Below the pieces are notes generated by a model. The model did not search any database. It saw only the letters and a list, made by a program, of their open reading frames with translations, and was not told the DNA's origin. This document shows, piece after piece, positions 42,596 through 49,704 of a stretch of DNA of 64,000 nucleotides. The stretch is from the NCBI RefSeq assembly GCF_900104605.1, contig NZ_LT629960.1, positions 1,178,001 to 1,242,000 of the forward strand, read 5' to 3'. The DNA comes from Tidjanibacter massiliensis (GTDB lineage Bacteria > Bacteroidota > Bacteroidia > Bacteroidales > Rikenellaceae). Numbering within the stretch: the stretch's first letter is position 1; each line of letters starts with the position of its first letter. The position numbers and the translations under genes are program-made.

Positions 42596-44006
42596 CAATT
42601 ATGCAATGCTCACCAAACGTGAGCTGCTAATCCGACTCGTAACCTTACTCAAGGAGAACAACCTCGTAGACGGTGTCCGGTACATCCCGGTGGAGATGCG
42701 TCCGCGCGACAAGAAGAACAGTTGCTGCGTCCACAAGGACCGGTACATCATCCGCCACAAAATCATATCCATCCTCGGTTTCGACATCCGCAACGAGGAG
42801 GATATCGACCTCGTGCCGCTCTCCCATTATGCCCAGAAATCACTGGACAACAAGAACATGAAGGAGGATATCCTCTCCGTGGTGCACGAAGCGTGCAACG
42901 CCTGCATGCAGTCGCAGTACTTCATCACCAACATGTGCCGCGGCTGCGAAGCCCGTCCGTGCATGATGAACTGTCCCAAAAGCGCCATCTCGTTCAAGGG
43001 CGGCAAGGCGACCATTTCACAGGAGGACTGCGTGAGCTGCGGACTCTGTCAGCAGGTATGTCCCTACCACGCCATCATCTATACGCCCGTCCCGTGCGAA
43101 GAGGCGTGCCCCGTCAAGGCCATCTCCAAACAGCCGGACGGTACGGAACATATCGACAAGGAGAAGTGCATCTACTGCGGCAAGTGTATGCAGGCATGTC
43201 CCTACGGAGCCATCACGGAACGTTCCAAAATCATCGACGTCCACAAATGTCTTGCCGACCCGAACAAGAAGATAACAGCCATCGTCGCACCGGCCATCAA
43301 CGGCCAGTTCGACGCCTCGCCGGCACAAATACTCGCCGCCATCAAGCGCATCGGATTCGACGACGTGGTGGAAGTTGCGCTCGGCGCGGAGGATACTTCC
43401 CGTAATGAAGCCGAAGAGCTTCAGGAGCGCATCGCCGCAGGGCAACCTTTCATGACGACCTCCTGCTGCCCGGCCTACACGGGATGGGTAGAGAAACATG
43501 CCCCGGTCCTGAAACCGTTCGTTTCGGAGACGCGCAGCCCGATGGTCTATGCGGCCCGTCGGGTAAAGGCCGCCGACCCGGAGATGGAGGTAGTATTCAT
43601 CGGGCCGTGTCTGGCCAAAAGGCACGAGGCCGATTTCGTTCCGGAGGTAGACTACGTGATGAGCTTCGAGGAGCTGGGAGCCTTCATGGTAGCCTACGGC
43701 GTCGAGGTACAGAAGGACGAGGAGACGGCACCGCTCAACCCGGAGGTCACGAAGTTCGGCCGCGGCTATGCCATGGCAGGCGGCGTACGCAACGCCATCG
43801 TACATGCCGTGGGCGACGGCTACACCACGACCAATATCGAAGGACTCGACAAGAAAAACGCCGCCCTGCTGAAGGCGATGGTCAAAAAGCCGATAGCCCA
43901 GTTCGTGGAGGTGATGGCCTGCGAGGGAGGCTGTGTGAACGGCCCCTGCTCGCTTGCACCGCTGACGCTGGCCAAACGCCAAATCAAACGGGCGCTCACC
44001 GAATAG
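42585..44006 (+). CDS. [FeFe]-hydrogenase, group B type, catalytic
   Basis: 473 residues. The N-terminal part has Cys-rich Fe-S motifs: CRGCEARPCMMNCP (118-131), CVSCGLCQQVCP (149-160), CEEACP and CIYCGKCMQACP (195-206). The H-cluster motifs are intact: L1 TTSCCPAY (291-298), L2 GPCLAKRHE (340-348), L3 VMACEGGCVNGPC (443-455). Both L1 cysteines are present, unlike the sensory homologue upstream. This is the monomeric group B form recently linked to hydrogen release in gut Bacteroidetes. It should reoxidise ferredoxin by reducing protons during fermentation. Maturases HydEFG are not in the window. Confidence 0.9.
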   Translation: MLYDNYAMLTKRELLIRLVTLLKENNLVDGVRYIPVEMRPRDKKNSCCVHKDRYIIRHKIISILGFDIRNEEDIDLVPLSHYAQKSLDNKNMKEDILSVVHEACNACMQSQYFITNMCRGCEARPCMMNCPKSAISFKGGKATISQEDCVSCGLCQQVCPYHAIIYTPVPCEEACPVKAISKQPDGTEHIDKEKCIYCGKCMQACPYGAITERSKIIDVHKCLADPNKKITAIVAPAINGQFDASPAQILAAIKRIGFDDVVEVALGAEDTSRNEAEELQERIAAGQPFMTTSCCPAYTGWVEKHAPVLKPFVSETRSPMVYAARRVKAADPEMEVVFIGPCLAKRHEADFVPEVDYVMSFEELGAFMVAYGVEVQKDEETAPLNPEVTKFGRGYAMAGGVRNAIVHAVGDGYTTTNIEGLDKKNAALLKAMVKKPIAQFVEVMACEGGCVNGPCSLAPLTLAKRQIKRALTE

Positions 44007-44030
44007 GAACTCCGTCCGTCAAACAAAGCC

Positions 44031-44065
44031 GGAGCGCGCCGCAACATGATGTTGCGGCGCGCTCC
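44031..44065 (+). terminator. Terminator of the hydrogenase operon
   Basis: GGAGCGCGCCGCAACAT / ATGTTGCGGCGCGCTCC 17-bp stem with a tiny loop, 25 bases after the last stop codon. Confidence 0.8.
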
Positions 44066-44383
44066 GCGTTTATGCCGTATCACGACCGCAAAAGATGACG
44101 AACAGTCCGATTCCATTAGCCAGCCGGCAGCCAGTCCATCTCTCCTCCGCCAACACCTCTGCCGCCGGCACCGCAAGGCAATGGTCTCCCGCACTTCTTC
44201 CCGCTACGTCGGGCAATGAATTATCTTCTTTGCCCGCTCGTTTCCCATCAGCCAACGCCCGGAACGGCCCGAACGGCCCCGCCGGCACGCAGCAAAGCAA
44301 ACATCACGCACAAGCTACGGGGTCGGCTGTGCTCCCGCGCCTGTCTGCGAGCATCGCAGGAAGTGCCAATCGCCGGCCGACAG
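44066..44383. other. Intergenic stretch between hydrogenase operon and copA
   Basis: About 320 bases between convergent units; only low-complexity GC-rich frames and no recognisable element. Confidence 0.4.
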
Positions 44384-46270
44384 CTATTTCTTCCACTTCA
44401 GGCGGAGGCTGTTGGTCACCACGCTGACGCTGCTCAAGGCCATGGCGGCTCCGGCTATCATGGGGTTGAGCAGGAAACCGTTCACCGGATAGAGGATACC
44501 GGCGGCGACAGGTACACCTATCACGTTATAGACGAAGGCCCAGAAGAGATTTTGCCGGATGGTACGCACCGTCTGCGCCGAAATCCGGATAGCCACCGGT
44601 ATCTTCGTCAGGTCGGAGGAGACGATGGTCATCTTGGCCACATCCATGGCGATGTCGCTGCCGCGCCCCATGGCGATACCGAGGTCGGCCTGCGCCAATG
44701 CAGCGCTGTCGTTGATACCGTCGCCCACCATAGCCACGACACGCCCCTGCTCCTGAAGCTCCCGCACGAAATCCGCCTTACCGTCGGGCAACACGCCGGC
44801 CCGGTAACGGACAATACCCGCCTGCGCGGCTATTTCACGGGCCGTCGCCTCGTTGTCGCCGGTCAGCATACAGACTTCCAGTCCGGCGCCTCGCAGTTGC
44901 CGGACTGCCTCCACGGAGCTCGCCTTCACGGTATCGGCGACGGCCACGACCCCGAGCGCCCGACTGCTGTCGGCCAGCCATATCACCGTTTTGGCCTCCG
45001 CCGTCCATGCGTCCGCCGTCGCCGCCAGTTCCTCCGTCAAGACGATATGCTGTTCGCGAAGCAGTCTCTCGCTGCCCGCATACCAGGTCTGTCCCTCCAC
45101 GATACCGCTGACACCCCGACCGGTCAGGCTCCGAAAATCCACGATTTCCACATTTTCCGGCCGACCGTAATGAGCCGTCACCGCCTCAGCGAGCGGATGC
45201 TCCGACAGCGCTTCCAGTCCGGCCAATATCGCTGCAGCTTCCCGCCGTCCCTCCAGCCAAACCTCGTCCGTCACGACCGGCCGCCCCTCGGTAACGGTAC
45301 CGGTTTTGTCGAGCACGACGGTATCGACCCTCCGGGCGGTCTCCAGACTATCGGCATCTTTTATCAGGATACCCTGGCCGGCCGCCTTGCCTATCCCTAC
45401 CGTTATGGCGGTAGGCGTGGCGAGTCCCAGCGCACACGGACAGGCGATAATCAGGACGGTCACCAGCGCGAGAATACCGTGCGTGAAACCGTCGGAGGGG
45501 TCGAGGAGCATCCAAAGAATGAATGCCAGCAGGGCAATTCCCATGATGGTCGGTACGAAGACCGAGGCAATCCGGTCCACAAGTTTCTGCACGGGGGCCT
45601 TACTGCCCTGTGCATCCTGCACCATGCGGATGATTTGGGCGAGCAGCGTATTGCCGCCTACCTTCTCGGCACGAAAGGTAAAGCTCCCTTTCTGGTTGAT
45701 GGTGCCGGCGAAGACCCCATCGCCCTCCCCTTTCCGGACAGCCACCGGTTCGCCCGTCAGCATGCTCTCGTCCACGTAGGAGGAGCCGCCCGTCACGCTG
45801 CCGTCCACGGGTATCCGTTCGCCCGGCTTCACGAGCAGGATATCGCCCGCACGCACCTCCGCAATACCCGTCTGCCGATGGCTGCCGTCTGGCGCCACGA
45901 GCGTCACCGTCCGGGGCTGGAGCCCCATCAGTTTGCGGATGGCCGAAGTCGTACTCCCCTTCGCACGCTCTTCCAACAGCCTGCCCAGTAGAATGAAGGC
46001 GATGATGACGCTCGACGCCTCGAAATAGACATGGGGATGGATGCCGCGCGAAAGCCAGAATCCCGGAAAGAGCATGTTGAAAAGACTGAAAAGGTAGGCG
46101 ATGCCGGTACTGAGCGCCACGAGCGTATCCATCGTGACGGAACGGTGGCGGAGCTGCCGCCACGCATTCGTGAAAAAGCCCCTTCCGCACCAGAACAGAA
46201 CCGGCGTCGAAAGGAGCCACATGATTTCGTTGGCATAGGGCATCTCCATGAAGAACATGCCTATCACCAC
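44384..46270 (-). CDS. copA: Copper-translocating P1B-type ATPase, ATPase part of copA
   Basis: The frame holds 628 residues from the first ATG (46270) and stays open to 46339. It contains TGEP actuator motif (ESMLTGEPVAV), CPC in IIACPCALGLATP, the phosphorylation site VLDKTGTVTEG, SEHPLAEAV and MVGDGINDSAAL, all for Cu(I) export across the inner membrane. The N-terminal metal-binding domain and the first part of helix 1 are missing from this frame. They are encoded in the overlapping upstream frame (46321-46587), and the family protein is recovered only by a -1 shift at the A run 46325-46334. The bases upstream of 46270 read KKKVSDLKRRTIWAVLLSAP, matching the expected linker and helix. The full product would span 44384-46587. 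Confidence 0.88.
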   Translation of the reverse strand: MVIGMFFMEMPYANEIMWLLSTPVLFWCGRGFFTNAWRQLRHRSVTMDTLVALSTGIAYLFSLFNMLFPGFWLSRGIHPHVYFEASSVIIAFILLGRLLEERAKGSTTSAIRKLMGLQPRTVTLVAPDGSHRQTGIAEVRAGDILLVKPGERIPVDGSVTGGSSYVDESMLTGEPVAVRKGEGDGVFAGTINQKGSFTFRAEKVGGNTLLAQIIRMVQDAQGSKAPVQKLVDRIASVFVPTIMGIALLAFILWMLLDPSDGFTHGILALVTVLIIACPCALGLATPTAITVGIGKAAGQGILIKDADSLETARRVDTVVLDKTGTVTEGRPVVTDEVWLEGRREAAAILAGLEALSEHPLAEAVTAHYGRPENVEIVDFRSLTGRGVSGIVEGQTWYAGSERLLREQHIVLTEELAATADAWTAEAKTVIWLADSSRALGVVAVADTVKASSVEAVRQLRGAGLEVCMLTGDNEATAREIAAQAGIVRYRAGVLPDGKADFVRELQEQGRVVAMVGDGINDSAALAQADLGIAMGRGSDIAMDVAKMTIVSSDLTKIPVAIRISAQTVRTIRQNLFWAFVYNVIGVPVAAGILYPVNGFLLNPMIAGAAMALSSVSVVTNSLRLKWKK

Positions 46271-46320
46271 GACCGGAGCCGACAGGAGAACCGCCCATAT
46301 CGTCCGGCGCTTAAGGTCGC

Positions 46321-46336
46321 TTACTTTTTTTTTTGG
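46321..46336 (-). other. Candidate -1 ribosomal frameshift site in copA
   Basis: Read on the minus strand: CC, ten A, G, TAA. The last seven slippery bases are A AAA AAG, the same heptamer as dnaX of E. coli, placed directly before the zero-frame stop codon. Slipping back by one joins HMA and ATPase frames. An imperfect CCGGA/TCCGG pairing occurs downstream, so a stimulatory hairpin is possible but weak. Confidence 0.55.
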
Positions 46337-46587
46337 ATTTCATCGAGGGCATCGGGCGAAACGCCCTCATCCTCCACCAGCAGGTCGTAACCCGCCCGGC
46401 GGACCGCCTCGCGCAGCCCCTCGGGCGAAACGACGGCGGAGTCGTACTCCACCGACAGGTTAGCCGAAGCGAAGTTCACCGCCGCGGACACGACACCCGG
46501 CGTCTCCTTCACTGCGTTCTCCACACGCGCCGCACAGGCGGCACACCCCATCTGCAATACGGGAAATATCTTTTTTACCTTGGCCAT
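46321..46587 (-). CDS. N-terminal HMA domain of copA as separate short reading frame
   Basis: 88 residues from ATG 46587: MAKVKKIFPVLQMGCAACAA with metal ligands Cys15 and Cys18, a ferredoxin-like HMA fold to about residue 70, then an acidic linker ending EIQKKK and TAA. It looks like a CopZ-type copper chaperone if translated alone. The frame ends in the sequence CAA AAA AAA AAG TAA, so the last codons are a slippery run. In related CopA proteins the linker continues into VSDLKxRT and the first membrane helix, which occurs here in the -1 frame. Either a programmed frameshift yields both chaperone and transporter, or a homopolymer length change has split one gene. Confidence 0.75.
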   Translation of the reverse strand: MAKVKKIFPVLQMGCAACAARVENAVKETPGVVSAAVNFASANLSVEYDSAVVSPEGLREAVRRAGYDLLVEDEGVSPDALDEIQKKK

Positions 46588-46619
46588 AATACGATAACTT
46601 TTTATGTTCCGTAACGATA

Positions 46620-46627
46620 CAAAGATG
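46620..46627 (-). promoter_or_regulatory. Candidate -7 element of copA
   Basis: CATCTTTG on the minus strand, seven of eight matches to TAnnTTTG, 33 bases before the HMA start codon. Confidence 0.4.
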
Positions 46628-46755
46628 GTGACAAACCGTCCGCCGAACGTTACACAATTACCGGAAAAGTTTACAAGATTCTTATCGACATGCAGCCTGT
46701 CGGCCGCGGACATCGTGCGCACCGCCGCATTCGTCGGCCGAAGAGCCCACATGCC

Positions 46756-47325
46756 TCACACCTTGTCCAACGGGAGTCGTCCGGGACGCCCGGCCCGCTT
46801 GTAGGCGCTCGGCGAGAGTCCCGTCACCCGCTTGAACTGGGCACTGAGGTGGGCAACGCTCGAATAGTTGAGCATGCCGGCTATCTCGCTCAGCGAAAAC
46901 TCGTCATAGGCGAGCAGCTCCTTTACCCGCTCTATCTTCTGTGCGATGAAGAACTTCTCCACCGTCGTTCCCTCCACATCGGAGAAGATGCCGCTGATGT
47001 AGTCGTAATCGTGACGCAGCCGTTCGGCCAGGTAATCGGAAAGATTGACCCGCAGGCAGCCGTTCTCCCGGTGTACGAGCTCGATGACAAGCGTCTTGAC
47101 CTGCTCGGCCAGCCGTTCGCGGCGACCGTCAATGAGCTCGAAACCGAGCCGACGCAATGCCGCATCGAGCGATGCCCGTCCCGCCGCCGACAGCGGACGG
47201 GAAAGCTCCGCCTCGCCGAGCCTTACGGAGAGAGGCTCCAACCCCATCTCCTGCAACAGACTGCGCACCGCCATGATGCACCGGTCGCACACCATGTTCT
47301 TGATATATATGAAGGTCGATTCCAT
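46756..47325 (-). CDS. HMA-like domain fused to AraC helix-turn-helix, probable copper regulator
   Basis: 189 residues from ATG 47325 (MESTFIYIKNMVCDRCIMAV). The first 70 residues form an HMA-like fold with Cys13 and Cys16 in MVCDRCI, where metal ions would bind. The C-terminal part is an AraC DNA-binding domain (KIERVKELLAYDEFSLSEIAG, then MLNYSSVAHLSAQFKRVTGLSPSAYKR). Such proteins are unusual: a metal-binding chaperone-like domain replaces the cupin sensor. It stands between copA and a MATE gene and has a divergent promoter with the latter. It is likely a Cu(I) or other soft-metal sensor that controls copA. Confidence 0.85.
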   Translation of the reverse strand: MESTFIYIKNMVCDRCIMAVRSLLQEMGLEPLSVRLGEAELSRPLSAAGRASLDAALRRLGFELIDGRRERLAEQVKTLVIELVHRENGCLRVNLSDYLAERLRHDYDYISGIFSDVEGTTVEKFFIAQKIERVKELLAYDEFSLSEIAGMLNYSSVAHLSAQFKRVTGLSPSAYKRAGRPGRLPLDKV

Positions 47326-47396
47326 ATATCCCGGCAAATCATCTCCAGCTCCGCGGCAGCGGCCCTGCGGCCGCCCCGACATGCACCGCTTTTCCG

Positions 47397-47404
47397 CAAA
47401 GATA
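47397..47404 (-). promoter_or_regulatory. -7 element of the HMA-AraC regulator gene (TATCTTTG)
   Basis: A perfect TAnnTTTG on the minus strand, 72 bases upstream of the start codon at 47325. Confidence 0.6.
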
Positions 47405-47410
47405 GGGATT

Positions 47411-47427
47411 TCCGTCCGAAGGACGGA
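47411..47427. promoter_or_regulatory. Perfect inverted repeat, candidate operator
   Basis: TCCGTCC GAA GGACGGA lies between the two divergent -7 boxes (47397-47404 and 47460-47467). Its position could let one bound protein control both the HMA-AraC gene and the MATE gene. Confidence 0.45.
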
Positions 47428-47459
47428 TACCTGAATATGGCGGTTCGGCAGGTTATCGC

Positions 47460-47467
47460 TATCTTTG
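47460..47467 (+). promoter_or_regulatory. -7 element of the MATE exporter gene (TATCTTTG)
   Basis: A perfect TAnnTTTG 38 bases before the ATG at 47506. It shows that the long open frame further upstream is not part of the protein. Confidence 0.6.
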
Positions 47468-47505
47468 CAGCCGCAGAACAGAAAGAAACGAAGAAGGCCA
47501 TACAC

Positions 47506-48840
47506 ATGAAAACCACGGAATTCCCCCACCGCAAGATATGGCGCATTACCTACCCGGTGCTGATAAGCCTGCTCATGGAGCACCTCATCGGCATGACCGA
47601 CACCGCATTCATGGGACATGTCGGCGAAGTGGAACTCGGCGCATCCGCCATAGCGGGTATCTACTACATGGTACTATACATGCTGGGATTCGGCTTCAGC
47701 GTGGGTGCCGAAATCCTTATGGGCCGCCGCAACGGCGAGGGACAATACCGCTCGATAGGCAATATCTTCTTTCAGGGAAGCGCAATACTGATGATGATAG
47801 CCGCCGCCGTCACCCTCCTCTCCTACACCGTATCGCCCGTGCTGCTGCGGAACATCCTCTCTTCGCCGGCCATCTACGGGGCCACCATGGACTACATCAA
47901 CCTGCGCATCTGGGGGCTCTTCTTCTCGCTCATCGCCTGCATGTTCCGTGCCTTCTACATGGCCACCACACGCACCTCCATCCTCACGCTGAACGGTATC
48001 GTAATGGTACTCAGCAACGTGGTGCTCAACTACATATTCGTCTTCGGGAAACTCGGCCTGCCCGCCATGGGGATTGCAGGAGCAGCCATCGGCTCGACTG
48101 CCGCGGAGTTTATCTCCGTCGTCTTCTTCGTACTCTATACCCGCCGGCGGACGGACTACAAACGCTACGGCATGTTCCGTTTCACGCGCCTCTCGCCGCT
48201 GATACAGCGACAGATATTCCGTGTTTCGGGCTGGACGACCGTACAGTATTTCATCTCGTCGGCTACGTGGCTCTTCTTCTTCCTTGCCATCGAGCACCTC
48301 GGCGAACGGCCGCTCGCCGTATCGAACATCGTACGGAACGTATCGGCATTCTTCTACATGTTCGTATCGGCTTTCGCTTCGACCGGAACGGCCATCGTCA
48401 GCAATCTGATGGGCAACGGCAAACCGCAGGAGGTCATGCCCGTTTGCTACCGCATCATGCGGATGTGCGCGGCGGCCATCCTGCCGCTGTTCCTGCTCGC
48501 CATGGCCTTCCCGGCGCTCATCATGCGCATCTTCACCGACAATGCCGACCTGATAGCCGCCGCCGTACCCTCCATGCGCGTCATGCTGCTCATCTACATC
48601 CTCAACGTGCCGGCCTACGTCCTCTTCCTCGCCGTATCGGGAACAGGCAATACGCGCCAGGCATTCCTGATGGAGCTCGCCTCAACGACGCTCTACGTCA
48701 TCTACATCTGCATCATCGCTGTCCGGCTCCGCTCCGACATCGCCCTCTGCTGGACGAGCGACGCCGTATATGCCCTCGGACTGCTGGTCCTCTCCTATCT
48801 CTACCTGAAAAGGGCCGACTGGCAATCGAAGAGGATATGA
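47506..48840 (+). CDS. MATE family efflux transporter
   Basis: 444 residues from ATG 47506 (MKTTEFPHRKIWRITYPVLI), twelve membrane helices in two halves. MATE features: PVLISLLMEHLIGMTDTAFMGHVGEVELGASAIAG in helix 1-2 and VSGTGNTRQAFLMELAST in the second half. It belongs to the DinF-like group and probably exports cationic or organic compounds by Na+ or H+ antiport. It is divergent from the HMA-AraC regulator, so control by that regulator is possible. Confidence 0.92.
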   Translation: MKTTEFPHRKIWRITYPVLISLLMEHLIGMTDTAFMGHVGEVELGASAIAGIYYMVLYMLGFGFSVGAEILMGRRNGEGQYRSIGNIFFQGSAILMMIAAAVTLLSYTVSPVLLRNILSSPAIYGATMDYINLRIWGLFFSLIACMFRAFYMATTRTSILTLNGIVMVLSNVVLNYIFVFGKLGLPAMGIAGAAIGSTAAEFISVVFFVLYTRRRTDYKRYGMFRFTRLSPLIQRQIFRVSGWTTVQYFISSATWLFFFLAIEHLGERPLAVSNIVRNVSAFFYMFVSAFASTGTAIVSNLMGNGKPQEVMPVCYRIMRMCAAAILPLFLLAMAFPALIMRIFTDNADLIAAAVPSMRVMLLIYILNVPAYVLFLAVSGTGNTRQAFLMELASTTLYVIYICIIAVRLRSDIALCWTSDAVYALGLLVLSYLYLKRADWQSKRI

Positions 48841-48956
48841 CATATCGGGACGAGGGCATCCGCCTTCGACCCCGGTACGTACATTCCGAAACGGTACGTG
48901 CTTTCCGACATCGGCACCCGGTCACCGACGACACCGCATTGATTCTTACAGACTGA

Positions 48957-49007
48957 AAGGGGCCGTATCGCTTTGAACCGCATTTGTTCAAAGCGATACG
49001 GCCCCTT
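48957..49007. terminator. Strong bidirectional terminator between MATE and OsmC genes
   Basis: GGGGCCGTATCGCTTTGAAC and its exact complement form a 20-bp stem (extended by AAGG/CCTT ends) with a seven-base loop. Confidence 0.8.
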
Positions 49008-49055
49008 CCGATAACCCGCGGCAATTCGGCCGACCGGAAACTGCGGCATACCCGG

Positions 49056-49484
49056 CTATTTCACTTCACACGAGGAAGCCTCGGCGTAGTGATAGGTCAC
49101 CGTCTGTTTCACGTCCGGATGCAGAGATTTCCCCACGGGACAAGTTTCCCCGGCCCCCTCGATTATCCTCCTGCACCGGTCCGTATAGCTGCCGGGAAAA
49201 TAGAAATCGAGCTTTATCTCGGCGATACGGCGCGGATTGGCCGCCATGACTTTCTGTATCTCCACCCTCGTTCCCTTGAGTTCTATCTCCAGCCGGCGGG
49301 CCGCCAAGGCCATGAGCGTCAGCATACAGCTGCCCAAAGCCGCAGCCACCATATCGGTCGGCGAAATATATTCGCCCTTGCCGTTGTTGTCTGTCGGTGC
49401 ATCGGTCATCACCTTGTTGCCCGACTGTACATGGGTTATCTCCGTTCGGAGGTCGCCCAGGTATAAGGTCTGTATCGTTGCCAT
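49056..49484 (-). CDS. OsmC family peroxiredoxin
   Basis: 142 residues from ATG 49484 (MATIQTLYLGDLRTEITHVQ). The OsmC/Ohr signature is present with both redox cysteines: LGSCMLTLMAL (Cys near 57) and GAGETCPVGKSLH (Cys near 120). It reduces organic hydroperoxides through a thiol cycle in the cytoplasm as a homodimer. A -7 box lies 56 bases upstream. Confidence 0.9.
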   Translation of the reverse strand: MATIQTLYLGDLRTEITHVQSGNKVMTDAPTDNNGKGEYISPTDMVAAALGSCMLTLMALAARRLEIELKGTRVEIQKVMAANPRRIAEIKLDFYFPGSYTDRCRRIIEGAGETCPVGKSLHPDVKQTVTYHYAEASSCEVK

Positions 49485-49539
49485 CTCCTCGTATTTTTTA
49501 TGGATTCGCAATTGCCGTTTCCGGCCCTTTTGTACAGAA

Positions 49540-49547
49540 CAAAGATA
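49540..49547 (-). promoter_or_regulatory. -7 element of the OsmC gene (TATCTTTG)
   Basis: A perfect TAnnTTTG on the minus strand. Confidence 0.55.
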
Positions 49548-49647
49548 ATACCTGAACGCCACAATCCGAATACGAAACCCCCATCTCTTTTCCTATACCG
49601 CCATAAGGATTCCCTATCGCCGACAGCTCCCCTCCCTCCTGAAAACG

Positions 49648-49679
49648 GAACGGGACAGCCATGCCGTCCCGCCCGTTCA
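49648..49679 (-). terminator. Terminator at the end of the subtilase array
   Basis: GAACGGGAC / GTCCCG-CCGTTC stem with an inner GC/GC pair, 26 bases past the last protease stop codon. Confidence 0.6.
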
Positions 49680-49704
49680 CCGCATCGCCCGGATGGGCAG
49701 CCGG

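Noticed and set aside
44384-46587. copA as a plain pseudogene
   Set aside because: Both parts are otherwise intact with all catalytic and metal-binding motifs; the only interruption is a homopolymer of the precise kind that supports frameshifting. Kept as a finding instead.
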